DNA of 64,000 nucleotides, taken from positions 1 to 64,000 of the forward strand of contig JAGFNK010000077.1 of the NCBI GenBank assembly GCA_025769875.1, read 5' to 3'. Position numbers and translations under genes: made by a program. The DNA is from Russula earlei (taxonomy: Eukaryota > Basidiomycota > Agaricomycetes > Russulales > Russulaceae). The notes beneath the pieces were generated by a model. That model did no database searches and was not told the DNA's origin. It saw only the letters and a list, made by a program, of their open reading frames with translations. Within the stretch, counting starts at the first letter, position 1. Every line of letters begins with the position of its first letter. This document shows positions 22,484 through 33,053 of this stretch, piece by piece.

Positions 22484-23101
22484 ATGGGTTGGTTCGACGA
22501 CGACCATGAATATGCTCAGGCTCACGACCAAGTACGCTTCTCCTTTCGTGTGCTGTATGCCACGCAGATTATAATCGAATTCAGGTTGCATCAGCCCCTC
22601 ACAAGGCTGAACTCAGCCACGAGCTCATCGCTGGTGCCGCGAGCTTTGCGGTTTGTCCCTGTTGTTTCCGCAGTATTCCTGTAACATTCAGACATGAGGC
22701 CTACTAGGCTGCAAAAGCATACGAGGATCATGCAGCCAAGAATGGCAAACCTGATAGCCACGCCAAGGCCAAGGAGCTTATGTGTGTATTGTATTGTCGC
22801 CTGCATTGACACAAACAGTGCTTATTTGTTCCCACCGTACAGCGCGGGCTTCGCTGGGGCATTCATCGACAGGATAGTCGAGACTAAAGGTGTAAGTCGT
22901 CTCCTAATAAATTCTGTCTTACCAAACATCTCTCTCATTGTCCATCAAACGGACTAGCTCGACTTCATAGACAAGGAGAAAGCGAAGCATCAGGGTAAGG
23001 ACGGATTGGCTTTTCTCGACGCAAGGAGCATTACCTCTAATGTCAACCTTACAGCCAAAAAGCAAGCCGAGCAAGCTCTTGCAAACAGTGGTGACTATTA
23101 A
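22484..23101 (+). CDS. CipC-like (DUF3759) protein, paralog C
   Basis: Third tandem copy, closest to B in promoter and intron sequence. Exon 1 is MGWFDDDHEYAQAHDQ. Later exons read KAELSHELIAGAASF, AAKAYEDHAAKNG, SHAKAKELIAGFAGAFIDR, LDFIDKEKAKHQ and a short tail ending LANSGDY. It differs from A and B in the segment after AGAFIDR (IVETKG instead of EFETHG) and has lost the glycine-tyrosine repeat of the tail, ending about six residues earlier. It looks intact and probably expressed; functional divergence is only suggested. Confidence 0.85.
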
Positions 23102-23630
23102 TTGAGAGGCCATTGCGGATGCAGCAGCCCAAGACATACGTGATGTATTTCATGAATCGCGAGAGTGACCGAAGCAAACAGTTTTTTAATTTGTATGCTT
23201 GTACAGCTCTAAGCTTGTCGGAGTTTCATGTTTCAATGTCGACTGTGAGCGCGTATTGACGGGAGGATGAAAAGCAAATCATGATATGAACCCGGCACAG
23301 CGCAAACAACTTGCTTCGTGCGAATCTGATCAAAGACTCCCATTTTGATCAAAGTTTGATCAATTTGATGTCAGTATGCGCGGGGAAGTTTCCAAGGGAA
23401 AAAAGAAACCGATGAGGAGGATGCTGTAGAGGGCATTTCGCCACCAAAGGCACGCCGCGCGCGCGCAATCAACCAACGAACCAGGGGCGAAGCGTGGGAA
23501 GTGCCCGCTGAGTTCCATTGACGTTCGATTCGATATTCGACGCGTGAATGGGTTCGTTCGGAGCAATTCAATCGATCCAGATTCTGCCAGTAGCCCCACC
23601 CCAGGATCGAACGAGCGGCGTTTCGCGACC

Positions 23631-23887
23631 TGTAGAAGAATGAATGATGAGGATAGGAGAGATGCAGTTACGGTGGCGGAGGACCGGGCTGGCAGAAGTG
23701 CGTCGCCAGCCCTTCTTCAATCAAAAGTCGAACATTAGGAACACTATTGACTGTCTGATGCGGATGTAGAAGAATGATGAGGATAGGAGAGATGCAGTTA
23801 CGGTGGCGGAGGACCGGGCTGGCAGAAGTGCGTCGCCAGCCCTTAAAAGTCGAACATTAGGAACACTATTGACTGTCTGATGCGGAT
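23631..23887. repeat. Direct tandem duplication, ~130 bp unit
   Basis: Unit 1 (23631-23764) and unit 2 (23765-23887) share TGTAGAAGAATGATGAGGA and everything to GACTGTCTGATGCGGAT. Unit 2 lacks an ATGA tetramer and an 8-nt CTTCAATC segment. Identity elsewhere is near complete, so the duplication is recent. Each unit contains a small inverted motif around GGGCTGGC and GCCAGCCC. Confidence 0.85.
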
Positions 23888-25217
23888 GCGGATGAACGGG
23901 CGGATGGTGCAAGCAAGGATAAGGAGGATAATGCTCATGTGGGAATCACAGTGGGATTAATAATCGGAGCGCCCGCAATCCCATCCCGCGTGCGGGTTCA
24001 TGTCATTTAAGCGTCGACATCCTATTGTTCTCTCTTCTCTGTGGGTTTTACATGACATCCTCGCTTCAACCCAAACGACCACTACGTTCCCTCCGCTGGC
24101 TATTTTCGGCATCTTCAGCACCTTTGACGGGCACGGATATCATGATAGGTCCCCGTCGCCCCGCAAAAGGGACCAAACGATTGAATTCACCAGCATAGTG
24201 AAGTTTCTGAGACGTCTTCTCGTGTGCCATTCCGAGACTGTACCCCCCGCTTCGCCTTATATCACTCTGTTGACGTTCTTGAGCTCGCCGGCGCGCGTCC
24301 GCGTGACTCGGAACGCCCATAAACTTGCTTCTCTTCCATGCTAAAATATCAATGGCCACCCACCACCTATCCATTACCACGTGAACGTGACCACGGGTCT
24401 GTAGGGACCGTTGCCCCGAAACGACGACGCCGCATGCGAAAACGTTCAATCAGAGACGCAATTCGAAGGAGCGGGATAACCGAATGTTCCAAGCATGGAG
24501 CAGTATCTTCCCCTTGAGGTGTAATTCATGGTCCCAGCCGAGGGCTTTTTAAGGGACAAAAAGTCCGCTCAGCCTCGTCCTACCGAGGGAGAGCATGGAT
24601 CACGAGGGTCAGGCCCAGCGCTAGAATCGAGGTGATAGCAGGCAGGAGCTCGATATCAACCACAAACGCCCGAGCACAATATGACGCTAGATAGCCCGTA
24701 ACCGCATCTGTATCACGACGCGGAATATAAATTCGGATTTACAAAAAAAAACCCCAACCGGGGTATATCGCAAAGGTCTCAGAGCGCGCTTCGCGTAGAT
24801 CCTTCCGAGGCGAGGCGAAGGAGTATGAGTGACGTGCAGGGTCGACTGGAGTCTTTGGATTTGGAATTGCCGTGGAGTCTCGATGACTCCGTCATCGATT
24901 TGTCTAGTTGTACAATTCAGACTCAATGTAAGAAATATAATTATTTATTGTCGTTTTCAGATAACGTGACGCGCCGGAAATTTCCGAAAAGAAAAGGTTT
25001 GGAAAGAACTTGATGTATCTCACCAAATTATAAAAAATAGCCCATTGGAACCAGAATGAAAACTGGCTTCCAAATGGAGGGTACTGAGAATGAAAAATAG
25101 AAATGTCAGAGATGTCAAAATTAGTATGTGGTGTGGTGTGGCCAAGGGATGCATGGGTGAGTAAGTAAGAGTGAAACTGTTGGACTGAGGAAGTGAGCAT
25201 CAAGTGAGGGACCTAGG
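23888..25217. other. Intergenic, nothing recognised
   Basis: Short frames only, no conserved domain, no long repeat. The right end abuts the Harbinger insertion. Confidence 0.4.
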
Positions 25218-25220
25218 TGA

Positions 25221-25410
25221 GGCCCATGATACCAACCGAGAATTCTTGAACTTCGAACTTGAACTTGAATTTCGGGATTTTCCGGGAGTGACTGGTGTGA
25301 CCAGTGTGATATAAGTGACATCGCATATATGATAAACTAATAGGTTTTTTTTTAATATGAGTTTTTATTCGCTTGTGATTTGCATATTCGCATATTGTGA
25401 TTGCAGCCGT
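25221..25410 (+). repeat. Left terminal inverted repeat of the Harbinger element
   Basis: About 180-190 bp matching the reverse complement of 28376-28572. The inner end carries two GCATATT-type heptamers, possible transposase-binding subterminal repeats. Confidence 0.9.
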
Positions 25411-25540
25411 GACTGGGAACTGACTCAGTCCGCTTGTGTCCGCTGAATGTTGCCAAGGCATACTGTAGGGCCCAGGATCCACGCACACGGAGTGAGAGAT
25501 TTTTGAAGAGGAAATGGAAAATCTTTTTTTGAAAAAAATA

Positions 25541-26902
25541 CTATTCAATAACACGATCTGTGTGGTCCCTCTGAATTCTCTGATACTGCTCCCACATGTC
25601 ATCAGCAATTTTATCTTGCCTGATATTTGCTCGCTCCCTCTCACGCTGCCTCACAGGGCCTGTTCCAAGTTCACCAGCCAGTGCTTCCTCTTCTTGTGCG
25701 TCCATCTGGAGGTCAGCCACTTGGTCGTCAAAGGTGCCGATCTCCCTAGAGTCATATGCGCGAATAAGATTGTGAAGTGCTGCAAGCGCACATGGGACAT
25801 GTGCTTGAACTCCCATGTCATACTCGCGGGGTTGTGAGAGAATCTTGAAATGCCGCTTGAGAATTCCAAAAATGCATTCAATGACATTGCGAGCTTGGGC
25901 ATGACGCAAATTGAACAGCTCCTTGGGTGTGCGTGGCCTAGGACAAACATCAGTAAGACAACTTGAAAGTAAGACAACAAAGACTCACCTTGTGCGAGCA
26001 TGGCCCCATTCAGCTAGATGGTACCGCACGCCTCGATAAGGGGTGAGAAGTACATCTGACAAGGCAAAACCCGCATCACCAAGATAATACTTCCCCCTTG
26101 GGACACGAAGATCAGAATGATGTGCTGCGTGAAAAAGTGTCGCGTCAGCAGTGGAACCCTCCCAACCAGTCAGCAGGTAGGTGAAGCAGAGGTCGAATGA
26201 GCATCCCATGAGGCAGTTCTGCATGAGACCTCCTTTGCGGTTCCTTGCCACATCACGCTCTGCAGCAGTGGCAAAACAGTCGATATGTGTACCATCGATA
26301 GCACCCAGCGCATCCTTGAGAAATGGAAAGAATTTGGGGTTGCTTTGGATGAAGGGGTGAGGGGGTGAATCGGCATCGGGAAGGCGCACAAATGTGGTGT
26401 AGAAGGGAGGGCTCGAGAGAACGCCTAGAATTTTTTTAAAATACCTAGCTATCCATCAGACAACATCTGAAAGAAACCTGAGAGATACTTACTTTGAAAT
26501 GGTGCGGGGTGACCACTGAAAATGCTCTCCGACATGTGTCAATGGCAGCCCTGTGACAGCTGTATAAAGGAAGATAGCAATTTGTTCTTCGACTTGGACG
26601 TGTCGTGATGATGAGATACCAAGTCATTGGAGGATCTGCTGGAGGATGATAAATACTTTTTTATGCACCCCAAGCTCAGTCTGAATGTGCTCTGGATGGC
26701 CAGTGAGTAGGTCCTCAACCCACTTAGCCCCAGTGTATGAAGATGTGTGATATGGGATAGGAGGACAATAGAGGGGTTCAAGGAGCTCAAGTAATGCTTG
26801 GCAGCAAAGTAGGAGAACAGTTGACATATTTAACATGACATAGAGCTGTTGGTGCCATTGGCGTCGCCATTGTACCCATTGCTGATGAGGGTTATCGGGC
26901 AT
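25541..26902 (-). pseudogene. Harbinger transposase (DDE_Tnp_4 / HARBI1-like), one in-frame stop
   Basis: Catalyses excision and insertion of the element. Reading on the minus strand from the ATG at 26902: an N-terminal helical part (WVEDLLTGHPEHIQTELGVH), then a helix-turn-helix-like stretch, then the catalytic core. All three acidic residues are visible: D in LGAIDGTHI, D in YLGDAGFALSDV, and E in ARNVIECIFGILK. Introns fit near 26490-26440 (GTAAGT to GCTAG) and 25980-25935 (GTGAGT to CCTAG). A TGA at 26626-26624 interrupts the frame at a position where the family has a variable residue; the same frame continues normally after it, so this is a nonsense change and not a frameshift. CGA to TGA by CpG deamination would explain it. 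Confidence 0.85.
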
Positions 26903-27046
26903 CTTGAGCGAGGGAGGGGACAACAATGGGGACAAAGCATGCAACTTTTTGACAGAAATTTTTTTTGGCACATCACATGTAATTTCACAATATGTGAAAT
27001 ATTTTATTTGGATACACATACATGACACAACAACACAAATCATCGC

Positions 27047-28283
27047 TTACGCTCGCTTCACTTTCTCCACCAGATTACATATGTATCCATGTGCAAACTC
27101 ACGTGATGACTCCACGGATATGAGCGTGAGGTAGCCATCCACCTCTCCGATGCCACAATTGGCAAACAGGGATAATGCTGGGACAATATCATCAGTTGGC
27201 AACCAACAACCATTTGTGATATCCTTGATATCACTGGCAAGGTGTTGGACTGCCAGTGTCCGGCGTGCATACTTGGGAAGTGCCAAAAATCCAGGTACAG
27301 TATCACCTGCGAGTGCAGGTGCAGGTGCAGGTGCAGGTGCAGGTGCAGGTGCGGGTGCGGGTGCGAGTGCGAGTGTGGGTGTGGGTGCGAATTCAGGCAT
27401 GGGCAGGGAGAAACCAAGAGAATGGACAGTTGAGTCGAAGACATCAACAACTCTGTTCATGACCGCTGTAACACCCATGACAGCAGACGCCATGGTGTCA
27501 CCCCTCTGTTTTTTAGCTGAAGATGTTTCGGTCATCAGGATATTGTCAATGCGAGGTGATTTACACTTGTTGGTTACGAAGTCAAATGAGGTATTTGATG
27601 GTGAAGTCGATGCCCTCCTGCTGCCGCCAACTTGAGACAAATCGGGGGTCAGGTGAGCAGGAGTAGGTGGCTGGGATGGAGCATGCTCAGCACAAGGTGT
27701 TGGCTGCGAAGCCTGGTATGCGTGTTTGCCTTTGGTTTTTGTTCCTACAAGAGATTCCATGGCCTCGCAATGTGGCCAGCCCTTGTGGTGAAACTTCTTG
27801 ACCGCTGGTTTGTCCTACTAAAGTAAGATATTGTTGACAAATCAGGAGTTACAGACGCACTGCGACCAGCTCATCATACACTGCCTGATTTTGATTTTCT
27901 GCTGATATGTCCATTCCTGTCACATCATCCCAAGCCATGCCAGACTTATTTTTGATCGCTGAAATGGTGTCCCAGTCGGTCTTCATCTAGTTGAATGGTG
28001 TCAGTGTTGAGGTGTAGTGAAAAGAGGAAACACGTACCCTTTGCCACTTCGTCTTGCATGAGCTCAGAGTTTTGAAGCCACCCTTCTTACAAAGGGACCT
28101 AATTTGACTGGCTGCCTCATTGAAGACTTGATCCTTGAACATAGCGTTGGACGTCATTTGGTCCTTGTGCTCCAAGAGGAAGTTTAAGAACTCGGCTTCC
28201 TCCTCAGTCGTCCATCTTGCCTTGATATCTGCTCAGGTTTCTTCTGCAGAGGAATCAGAGCTTCTTGACGAGCGGGTCTGCAT
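27047..28283 (-). pseudogene. Harbinger second gene, Myb/SANT-like DNA-binding protein, one in-frame stop
   Basis: The accessory protein of Harbinger elements, thought to help the transposase reach the ends or the nucleus. From the ATG at 28283 the frame meets a TGA at 28235-28233, then continues with ARWTTEEEAEFLNFLLEHK, the first helix of a Myb/SANT-like domain. CKKGGFKTLSSCKTKWQR, TDWDTISAIKNKSGMAWDD and KKFHHKGWPHCEAME follow. Two introns fit (near 28037-27990 and 27859-27816). The rest is a serine/proline-rich region with a (GGTGCA)n-encoded alanine-proline run at about 27307-27375, then a helical C-terminus. A start after the stop is not obvious because the domain begins only a few codons later. 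If the TGA is real, the protein is truncated to 16 residues. Confidence 0.75.
27305..27380. repeat. GGTGCA hexanucleotide microsatellite in the Myb/SANT-like gene
   Basis: About twelve near-perfect hexamers encode an alanine-proline run on the minus strand. Likely length-variable among copies. Confidence 0.85.
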
Positions 28284-28375
28284 GGGAGGTGATGATCAGG
28301 ATCAGGAAAATAAAGTGTGGGGTGACGCCGAAGTGAAGGTGAAAAAGAAGGTACTGACAAAGGGCCTACACATGT

Positions 28376-28572
28376 GCAATCACACACAAATATGCAAATA
28401 TGCAAATATGCAAATCACAAGCGAATAAAAACTCATATTAAAAAAAAACCTATTAGTTTATCATATATGCGATGTCACTTATATCACACTGGTCACACCA
28501 GTCACTCCCGGAAAATCCCGAAATTCAAGTTCAAGTTCGAAGTTCAAGAATTCTCAGTTGGTATCATGGGCC
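28376..28572 (-). repeat. Right terminal inverted repeat of the Harbinger element
   Basis: Mirror of the left end, with three ATATGCAA-type repeats at the inner side where the left end has two. Confidence 0.9.
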
Positions 28573-28761
28573 TGAGAGTTGAAACAAGAACCACTAGGAC
28601 TCTTGGATGTGAACAAGCCAAAACCACCACAAAAAAAGCATGGCTCTGCTCAGTAGATCTTGTAATATGACAACTGTATATATAGTGTATATAGATAGTA
28701 AGCAACTGTATATGTATATTTATGCCACTGGCCCTATACATATAGTATATGGTTGGAGCCT

Positions 28762-29420
28762 GTTGTGATTCCCGACCACAAGTGAGCTCAATTGCAAGTG
28801 CACAAGGCTGAGTGAGGGATCCCCTCACTTGACACTTATACCTAGAACCATTTTTAGCACCTCTGAGTGGAACTGGTTATTTACACTCAGTTCATACCTA
28901 GTCTAGTTAATTAATGTAGACATTGATTGGCTTGACTGACATTCTGTCATTTGGATACCATTTGTTCACCTCCTGCCTACTTAAATGAGTAGATAGTTCA
29001 CCCTTGTCCCTCAGTGATTGCTCACATGTGCAAGTCACTGAGGTGTGTTCCCACTTACTTATCATTCCTTACATTCTATAAAGCTCATACCAGTTGTTAC
29101 ATTATTCAGGTAAATATATCTATAGTGATCACTCACATGCACAAGTCACTGAGTTGTTACATTATTCAGCAACTCTCACATGTGTGAATGTGCAGGCCTT
29201 TCCTTCAGACGCTGCACTCACTCAATAAAACAGTTGCTTCCCAACTCAATAAACTATTTAGTTTCTACAGAGCCTTAGCTGGGAAACACTTGAGACAATA
29301 CATTGTTACACACAGAGGGATGTGCCTGACAGATACAGTACTCCCTGGAGCCCTTTGCAATGTCAAGACACGTACTGCTGATCACTAAGGACTCAGGAGC
29401 AGGTGGGCAAGGGTCGGAAC
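28762..29420. mobile_element. Possible solo LTR
   Basis: The segment begins TGTTGTGATTCCCGACC and ends GGGTCGGAACA, so it has TG..CA ends with an internal match of CCCGACC to GGTCGG. It holds a TATA-like CTATAAAG at about 29076 and two AATAAA signals near 29223-29247, in the order expected for a plus-strand LTR. No equal 5-bp target duplication is seen, no second LTR is in the window, and no gag/pol frame follows. A direct repeat (GTTGTTACATTATTCAG; ATCACTCACATG(T/C)(G)CAAGTCACTGAG) is inside. The call rests on layout only. Confidence 0.35.
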
Positions 29421-30300
29421 AGACGATATGCAGCATAAACGGCGTTGAACAGGAGGACAAGCCAAACGACTAGAAGATACCAGATGGGGACTGGTACGTG
29501 TTGCAAGAGGCAGAGGCGAAGAGTAGAGGCCAGTGCAGCGAGGGGCTTTAAACAAGGCGGTCATTGAAGAGTACCTTGAGGACGAGGGAGGACTTTAGAC
29601 TGAGCGGTCACAAGGAGTACCCAGGAAGATGAGAGTATCACAAATGGACAGTCTGACGACTGCCATGCTTCATTGGGGCTTATATACAGTGTACAGGGTC
29701 GATTACAAAGAACTGGAACTATTCTAGACTCTTTGGTACCATCCAATAGGACTACAGAGGCATAAACTTGCTTGTGTCAAGTTTCAGGCTTACTGAGCGC
29801 ATTACTGATCATTGTGGAGCAATGACATCATTATGATGTCACTGTGGAGTGCTTAGTGAGCCTATGAGGTCACTGTGGAGTCGCTCAGTCAGCCATGATG
29901 TCATTGGAGCCTTGATGATGTCAGATGATTTATGCAACAGTTTCTAAGAGTTTGTGCCACTGTTTCAGGTCCTTGGTGGCTGGGTGGCCATGTGGCTGCC
30001 ACGCGATGATTACCTGATTAGGAAACAGGTGCCTGGTCATGTTATAGTGTCTTTGCAATAGCAATATCTTGTACTGCAGGAGGGATAGCCCAGAAAATGG
30101 AAGGGAGTCGGCAACGCAAAGTGAGAGAGGTCTCTCTTGAGTGAAATAGGACAATCTTTGGCCAGGACCTGGCCTTGGTTCGTAACATGCAAGGCCAACA
30201 ATGTCAGTGACCAATGGTGAGGGGCATGGGGAGCTAACATGCACCTTGCCCACCATCATCAGGCCCTAGAACAGGCTCAAATGCACCACCTGGAATGGGC
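29421..30300. other. Non-coding, degenerate repeats of ATGATGTCA type
   Basis: No gene. Between 29815 and 29930 the strings ATGATGTCA, TCACTGTGGAG and AGTGAGCC recur several times with small changes; TGATGTCA is close to the CRE/bZIP octamer but context gives no promoter. A TATATACAGTGTACAGGG string is at about 29680. Possibly the inner flank of the LTR-like element. Confidence 0.35.
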
Positions 30301-30334
30301 TCCAACCCTTCTCCCACAGATGCATAAATAGCCT

Positions 30335-31070
30335 GTGTCTGAAGGACTCCTTCCCTTTCTCCACTTTTTTGTTGTGCCAGATATCCTGAAAGTGTATCTG
30401 CAGGTGTGGTGCATTCAAGAGGTGGCACCAGAAGATTCTCACAACAAATTCATTAGCCCTGCAGATATCAGGAAATTGGCCCAACAGATAGACAAAGAGG
30501 GCATCCATTTGCATGCAGAAGATGCCATCTCTGTAAGGCTTTGGGTTGATAGACTTAGAGCCAACAATATATCAGTTTTTTATCAAGAGAAGCTTGATGA
30601 GCCACCCAGTACTTCAAAGCTGCATAAAGGGTGCTTTGTCCTCTGCATCCAAACCAACTTTCAATGGGATGTGTTCCAGCACCTTGGCCACTCATTTATT
30701 GGTATCAATGCAACACATAATATATCAACCTACTTCTATTTACAATCATTGCTAGGGACTATTGGGGGCATGATGTGTAAGAATAAATCCAGGATCTTGG
30801 CACTGAGTGCTCACACTCCCAAATGGGTGTTCCTGTTGCCTGGATGCTCACCTCAAATGGCAATATAGAAACTATATCCTTTTTTGTAAACTGGGTTAAG
30901 GAAGCAAGTCCTGCTGTCTGCCCCTCTGTAATCATGACAGATCATGATGAGGCACAAATCACAGCACTTTTGGATGTGTACTCACAGAGCCAAGTGTACC
31001 TCTACACATGGCATGTCCTCCATGCAATGAGATTGTACATCATTACCACCAAGTTTTGAGCACTGTGGGA
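30335..31070 (+). pseudogene. Mutator-like (MULE) transposase remnant
   Basis: Two overlapping frames join to a MULE core. The first has KLHKGCFVLCIQTNFQWD then GINATHNIST, where the family normally has an aspartate at the N before ATHN. The second has GVPVAWMLTSNGNIETISFF, then SVIMTDHDEAQITAL (second acidic residue) and YLYTWHVLHAMR. The join at about 30825 needs a frame change, and the frame ends in TGA after TTKF. With the first catalytic residue changed and frames broken the gene is dead. No terminal repeats could be delimited. Confidence 0.75.
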
Positions 31071-31404
31071 CAAGGTCAAAGCTTGCCACATTCTTCAACC
31101 TTTGGGATGAGATTGCAAGTGATCCCTCTGACCCCCAATCTTTTGTTTGTGCCAGATGTCAACAAAATATATAAAAAAGAACCCTGAGTGGTTATGCAAG
31201 ATCAAATCCAAGAAAAGAGTATGTCAACACCAGATCACTATCACATATCTGCACACACCAGTGGTCCTTGGTTGCTGTATCACAAAGCATGATCATGAAA
31301 TCAGATTAGCCAATGTCAAGAACACTTGGCCATCACATGGAGCCTAGGATCAAATTAGATCCATGTCAGTGCATAAGGTGGACATTAGAGGAATTGTATG
31401 TAAT

Positions 31405-31515
31405 CAATCTGTTTTTTTGTCACACCAGATATCTAATGTATCTGCAGGCACAGCACATTCAAGACACAGCACCAGAAGATACTCATGACAAATTCATTTA
31501 CCATGCAAAAGGTTG
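31405..31515 (+). pseudogene. Second partial copy of the MULE 5' region
   Basis: YLQAQHIQDTAPEDTHDKF here matches YLQVWCIQEVAPEDSHNKF at about 30395-30450; the nucleotide match extends over ~90 bp. This shows duplication or a second insertion of the same family. Confidence 0.7.
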
Positions 31516-31569
31516 CCAACTACGACTGGATTGTGACGGAAATAAGCATCAAGCGAGGATCGAGGATCA

Positions 31570-33050
31570 ACGAGGGCAGGTGATGGCCCCATGACGAAGA
31601 AGAGCCATCAAGGGAGGCGCACTGGCGAGCGGGCGAGGCGGGTCGCGAGGACGTCGGGCGGCCGGGGGTGCCCGAGCGGGACGCCGCGGTGGCAGGTATC
31701 CAAACGCGACTTTCCGGACGACATCATGGGGGTGCCAAGCGGCTTGGGCAATCGTCGCGACCGAGGGGCGCAGGGTTGCGACGCGGGACGTACCATCCAG
31801 GGATGTGACGCGAGGCGTGTCGGTCGAGACGAGCGCGTTTACGAGTGAGATGTTGGGGGAGGGGGGGGGGGGACTCCGAGTCGGAGGAAGAATGGAGGAA
31901 GGCGGCTGTTTGACGTGCAACGGATGGCCCGCCCGTAGATCGACGAGACGGATGTGTCATACGATGACAAGGTGACGAACATGTTCGAGCCAACGACAGG
32001 AAAAGGAGAAGACTTTATTGCGCCCCTCGCAACTCGCAACTCGTTTTTTTCATCGTGGGAAGCCGTGGTGGCAGCTTTTGACAACGATGGGAGTGGGAGC
32101 GACAAATCAAGGATTGGTTCAGGGGGCAAATGACAATGACCGCGGTAATTGTGCCAGTTGAGGATGGGGGCGGTTGTAGGATGATAGAAAAAAGGAGATT
32201 AATCAAGCCCATTCATGGTGATGGTGACCGTGGGGATTTACGTTTGGGTAGTGACGCGGTAGTGAGAGCGGCTGGATACATACAATCCTTGTCGTTACGC
32301 CACGCGGTCTAGCCAAAATGGTGGTTAACAGGATGACAAGGTTTAGGTATAACCGAGGCACATTCGGATGGTAAAGGAATCGATGCACGCAACGGGAAAT
32401 GTCAGAAAAAATTGAGCCCATTATAATGCAATCATAACATAATATGATATTTATTATGACCTCCCAATTTTCCGACAGACAAACTTGAGTTGGAGGGCTG
32501 GTCTAGTCCGGATATCCACAATCCGACCGCAATTGCCGTCTTGTCTCATCTCGTACCAAGAAAACGGATTCCACTTCACAACTTCAATTTCATTGTTGTT
32601 ATTTAGCACCGAGTTTGTCACGAAAAGACCACGGAGGACAACAAAGGCATGACCGCATGGTACCGATCTCCCAAGCAATACAACATGGACAGAATGCACC
32701 CCAAAAATGTTGAACATATCAATCATAGAATCAGAGCATTCAAAAAAGGAAGAAGGAAGCGAGAAAAAAATAAGGATCCAGAAACCTTGGGTCGTAATAC
32801 CGGCCCCAAGGGTTGAAAGGGTGGCCTGCAAATGAAGACGAAGACGAAGACGGTGACCAAAGTAGCGCGTTTGGAAGCAATATTCGGATGTTCCCTTTCA
32901 CGGGTTGCATCTGCGGTAGTGAATATGGGGTGAGCATCTCGACAGGTCGGTGGATCTATAGACTGCACGACGCACATTTTTGTTGGGACAGCTGCCTCCG
33001 CGCAACTGTTTATCCTGGGTGGTGTAGAGAACGGGCGGGGTGGCAACTCT
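31570..33050. other. Intergenic, GC-rich then AT-rich, nothing recognised
   Basis: The segment 31600-31850 is strongly G/C-rich with GCGAGGCGGG-like strings and a G run at 31858-31871. The rest has no domain-bearing frame. The open minus-strand frame 33250-32723 overlaps the last exon of the next gene and may be an alternative 3' end for it. Confidence 0.35.
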
Positions 33051-33053
33051 TCC

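Larger units (their letters stand above)
25221..28572 (-). mobile_element. PIF/Harbinger DNA transposon, full length
   Basis: A 3.35-kb element bounded by near-identical inverted ends. The left end starts GGCCCATGATACCAAC at 25221; the right end is its reverse complement ending at 28572. The flanking trinucleotide TGA at 25218-25220 and 28573-28575 is the 3-bp target duplication expected of the superfamily (TWA is commoner; TGA is a variant). It carries a DDE transposase gene and an upstream Myb/SANT-like gene on the same strand, the standard two-gene layout. The inverted repeats differ by only a few bases, so insertion is fairly recent. Each gene has one in-frame TGA, so this copy is probably non-autonomous as it stands. 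Confidence 0.93.

Noticed and set aside
27047..27760. Alanine-proline-rich frame as an independent gene
   Set aside because: It lies between the Harbinger repeats, and in-phase introns link it to the Myb/SANT-like exons upstream, so it is the C-terminal part of the second transposon gene.
25229..28565. CRISPR-like or other repeat array
   Set aside because: The two similar blocks are inverted, single and at the ends of a transposon with a 3-bp duplication; they are terminal inverted repeats.
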